This document shows positions 5,093-7,084 of a DNA stretch of 7,084 nt, piece by piece. The stretch is from Planctomycetaceae bacterium (GTDB lineage Bacteria; Planctomycetota; MHYJ01; SBBU01), in NCBI GenBank assembly GCA_005239585.1, contig SBBU01000300.1:1-7084 (forward strand). Direction: 5' to 3'. The notes beneath the pieces were generated by a model, which was given only the letters and a program-made list of their open reading frames with translations, did no database searches and had not been told where the DNA came from. How positions within the stretch are numbered: position 1 is the first letter of the stretch; every line of letters begins with the position of its first letter. The position numbers and the translations under genes were made by a program.

Positions 5093-6130
5093 ATGAAAAA
5101 AATCAAGGTGAATAAATTTTCCTCAACAACATCAAGAATTCCGCTCAAAAATCCTGTCGCGGTAGAGTTTACTAACTCGGTGAATGTAGGCGACGTGATT
5201 TCTGTAGAGGCCTTGACGCAAAATGAAAAATATCCAAATGTTGAGCTTACGACAGGTGAACTGTCAGAAGTTAAGAAGGGGGATATCATTGTAGGAGTAA
5301 TTGGATCGAGACAGGCATTAAGAGGTTTTGTTGGATATGCGCCTTACAAGCTCAAGGAGAACGATGAGCTCTATCTCCTAAATATAGGCGGGGTTATTGG
5401 GAGATTCATCTCTTCAGCCCCGGGATTAGGAGACCCTGTAAAGGTCAGATATATTGGTGTTGTAAGGCTTAATTCTCGCACTGTAAACATGAAGGACTTT
5501 GCTATCGCACCCAGTGAGTTCCTCTTTGATTCTGCACCGATTGTCTTGGTTGTCGGGACATGTATGAATGTTGGCAAGACAGTTTGCGCTACTTCGCTGG
5601 TCAAAAAATTTGCGGAAGCCGGGCATAAGGTCGCATCAGCTAAACTGGCTGGAGTAGCTGCCCTGAAGGATCTTAAAAAGATGCAGGAGGCAGGCGCCCT
5701 TAAAACCCTGAGTTTTATTGATGTAGGACTCCCATCAACTATAGACACAGATAATCTTGTGGCATCGGTTAATGGTGTTATTAACTCTCTGAATGAGATA
5801 CATCCGGATGTAATTGTGGTCGAGCTGGGTGATGGAATACTGGGTCATTATAACCTTGATTCTGTCATTCAGAACAGAAATTTTATGAATTCTGTGGGAG
5901 CAGTCTGTCTTTGCGCAACTGACCTTGTGGCAGTCTATGGGGCGCGTTTGATACTGAATGACCTCGGGATTCCAGTTACGTGCATTTCAGGGCCTGTGAC
6001 CGATACAACTGCCGGCACGACCTACATCGAGTCGCAGTTCAACCTCCCCGCTTTCAATACGTTTCTTGAAGGCGACAAGATTTTTGAATCGATTGTGAAG
6101 GAGCTTAGGAAATGCTCAAAGCCGGCGTAA
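5093..6130 (+). CDS. Uncharacterised P-loop NTPase-like protein embedded in the arginine operon
   Basis: I do not recognise this 345-residue soluble protein as a named arginine enzyme. It has two parts. Residues about 1-130 are beta-rich with no familiar motif; noteworthy segments are KKGDIIVGVIGSRQALRGFVG at 61-81 (conserved-looking Gly and Arg) and LNIGGVIGRF at 96-105. Residues about 148-345 form a P-loop domain: Walker A GTCMNVGKT at 155-163 after a hydrophobic strand, a lysine-bearing segment ASAKLAG at 181-187, a Walker-B-like strand DVIVVELGDGILG at 239-251, and CATDLVAVYGARLIL at 274-288 leading to GIPVTCISGPVTD at 292-304. This order resembles SIMIBI-class enzymes such as dethiobiotin synthetase (BioD), MobB and the C-terminal half of DUF1611/DgcN proteins, but the N-terminal half differs from all of these as I know them. 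It starts 22 bases after argH and overlaps argC by 19 bases, so it is surely co-expressed with the pathway. No membrane segment or signal peptide is visible. Function unknown; a role in acylating or activating glutamate, or in regulation, is speculation. Confidence 0.92.
   Translation: MKKIKVNKFSSTTSRIPLKNPVAVEFTNSVNVGDVISVEALTQNEKYPNVELTTGELSEVKKGDIIVGVIGSRQALRGFVGYAPYKLKENDELYLLNIGGVIGRFISSAPGLGDPVKVRYIGVVRLNSRTVNMKDFAIAPSEFLFDSAPIVLVVGTCMNVGKTVCATSLVKKFAEAGHKVASAKLAGVAALKDLKKMQEAGALKTLSFIDVGLPSTIDTDNLVASVNGVINSLNEIHPDVIVVELGDGILGHYNLDSVIQNRNFMNSVGAVCLCATDLVAVYGARLILNDLGIPVTCISGPVTDTTAGTTYIESQFNLPAFNTFLEGDKIFESIVKELRKCSKPA
6098..6103 (+). promoter_or_regulatory. Strong ribosome binding site for argC inside the preceding gene
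   Basis: AAGGAG at 6098-6103 sits 8 bases before the argC ATG at 6112, within the last codons of the P-loop gene. It fixes the argC start and shows that translation of argC reinitiates from, or is coupled to, the upstream gene. Confidence 0.75.
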
Positions 6131-7084
6131 TTGGTGCATCGGGGTATCTTGGCGGAGAGCTTGTAAGACTGCTCTTAGGCCATCCTGAGATAGAGATTGC
6201 TTGTGTTGCCGCAAATGAATCAGCTGGAAAGAAGGTACAAGAAGTCCAGCCAAATTTGAAAGGATTCATCGACTTGAAACTCACAAAAGAGGACCAGGTT
6301 GATTTTTCAGTCCTGGATGTTCTTTTTTTTGCACTGCCAAATGGCGCCTCTATGAAAATTGTTCATAAGGTCCCTTCGAACAAAAAGATTATAGACCTCG
6401 CAGGGGATTTCAGATTAAAAGATCCAAAAACATTTGAGAGCTACTACGATATGACTCATCAGGCTATTCCATTGCTCGGTGAGTTTGTTTATGGGCTCCC
6501 TGAACTCTTCAAATCGAGGATAAGAGAGGCCACACGCGTCGCTGCCCCGGGGTGCTTCGCCACGGCTGCAATCTTGTCTCTCTATCCGCTGCTTCATTTT
6601 GGCGCGATTAACGGCCCTGTCTTCGTGAATGGTATAACAGGCTCATCTGGCGCTGGCAAGACCCCAAAGGAGACAACCCATCATCCATTTAGAGAGAACA
6701 GCCTCTTTCCATATGAGCCGTTTCATCACAGGCATGTGCCTGAAATAAAACAGGCGCTCAACGAGAAGACAGGCAGGGAAATCGAACTGGTTTTCCAGCC
6801 GCACTCGGGGCCATTTGTCCGCGGGATCCTCGCTACAACCTATACAAAGATAAAAAAAGAGATAAATGTGCTGACACTATTCAATAATTGTTACCAAAAT
6901 GATCCATTTATAATGTTGCAAGATGAACCACCTAATGTGAAATGGGTCTCTAACACAAATCGAGCGGCTATATGTGTTCAGCAAGAGGAAGAGGATGTAA
7001 TCGTCTTTACAACCATCGACAATCTGCTCAAAGGCGGCGCTGGTCAGGCTGTCCAGTGTATGAATATTATGTGCGGCCTTGCTG
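6112..7084 (+). CDS. argC: N-acetyl-gamma-glutamyl-phosphate reductase (ArgC/LysY family), 3' end beyond the window
   Basis: ArgC reduces N-acetylglutamyl phosphate to the semialdehyde with NADPH, the third step to ornithine. The 324 visible residues run to the window edge, and the typical C-terminal motif is already present, so only a short tail is missing. Visible motifs are the Rossmann GASGYLGGEL at 8-17, DLAGDFRLKDP at 95-105, the active-site segment APGCFATA at 145-152 with nucleophile Cys148, SSGAGKTP at 178-185, the catalytic HRHVPEI at 206-212, and DNLLKGGAGQAVQ at 303-315. Classical ArgC has NPGCY and SGAGR; here these are APGCF and SGAGK, followed by THHPFR at 189-194, which recalls the SHHPER of LysY, the enzyme working on LysW-bound substrates. 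Substrate form is therefore open between acetylated glutamate and a carrier-bound one. The gene overlaps its upstream neighbour by 19 bases and has a strong ribosome binding site. Confidence 0.95.
   Translation, partial: MLKAGVIGASGYLGGELVRLLLGHPEIEIACVAANESAGKKVQEVQPNLKGFIDLKLTKEDQVDFSVLDVLFFALPNGASMKIVHKVPSNKKIIDLAGDFRLKDPKTFESYYDMTHQAIPLLGEFVYGLPELFKSRIREATRVAAPGCFATAAILSLYPLLHFGAINGPVFVNGITGSSGAGKTPKETTHHPFRENSLFPYEPFHHRHVPEIKQALNEKTGREIELVFQPHSGPFVRGILATTYTKIKKEINVLTLFNNCYQNDPFIMLQDEPPNVKWVSNTNRAAICVQQEEEDVIVFTTIDNLLKGGAGQAVQCMNIMCGLA

Noticed and set aside
5371..5748. Minus-strand open frame inside the P-loop gene
   Set aside because: The plus-strand frame contains a Walker A motif and fits the operon; the antisense product has no recognisable features.
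5093..6130. Calling the P-loop protein dethiobiotin synthetase (BioD) or MobB
   Set aside because: Only the P-loop half is similar in order. The protein is much longer than BioD or MobB, has an extra N-terminal half, and lies in arginine rather than biotin or molybdenum cofactor context.
2426..6130. A hidden lysW-like small carrier gene among the arginine genes
   Set aside because: The gaps are 3 and 22 bases with overlaps elsewhere, so there is no room, and no paired CxxC zinc motif is seen in any frame I read.

Overview
The window comes from a bacterium and is gene-dense, with moderate base composition. It holds an orphan flgM-type anti-sigma factor gene (so the organism is probably flagellated), a divergent gene for an uncharacterised membrane-anchored protein, and most of an arginine biosynthesis operon. 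Nothing here fixes the phylum. The ArgC motifs lie between the classical and the LysY-type branches, which suggests a lineage away from the usual enterobacterial and Bacillus models.

Layout. Positions 1-234 are non-coding: two copies of a 26-bp tandem repeat at 37-88, then a sequence resembling a sigma-28 flagellar promoter (138-165), then flgM (235-516, +). Facing it on the minus strand is a 428-residue protein (571-1857) with one N-terminal membrane helix, a middle part with TPR-like character and a possible C-terminal OB-fold. The gap 1858-1993 is a divergent regulatory region with a likely promoter for each direction and three sites resembling ArgR operators. From 1994 to the right edge runs one tightly packed plus-strand operon: argR, argG, argH, an unrecognised P-loop protein gene (here 'X'), and argC, which is cut by the window end. 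Spacing is 3 bp, 4-bp overlap, 22 bp and 19-bp overlap.

How the genes fit together. ArgC reduces an activated acyl-glutamyl phosphate (or a carrier-protein-bound equivalent). ArgG and ArgH convert citrulline through argininosuccinate to arginine plus fumarate. ArgR senses arginine and probably represses the whole operon, itself included, through boxes overlapping the promoter. Gene X is translationally coupled to argC and lies where an acylation or glutamate-activation gene would be unsurprising. It has a clear Walker A motif, a Walker-B-like acidic strand and an N-terminal domain I do not recognise, and it is the best candidate in the window for something undescribed.

Other oddities: a predicted near-leaderless argR transcript, a GC-rich, hairpin-forming, 35-residue tail on ArgH, and two changed residues in an otherwise conserved ArgH active-site motif.
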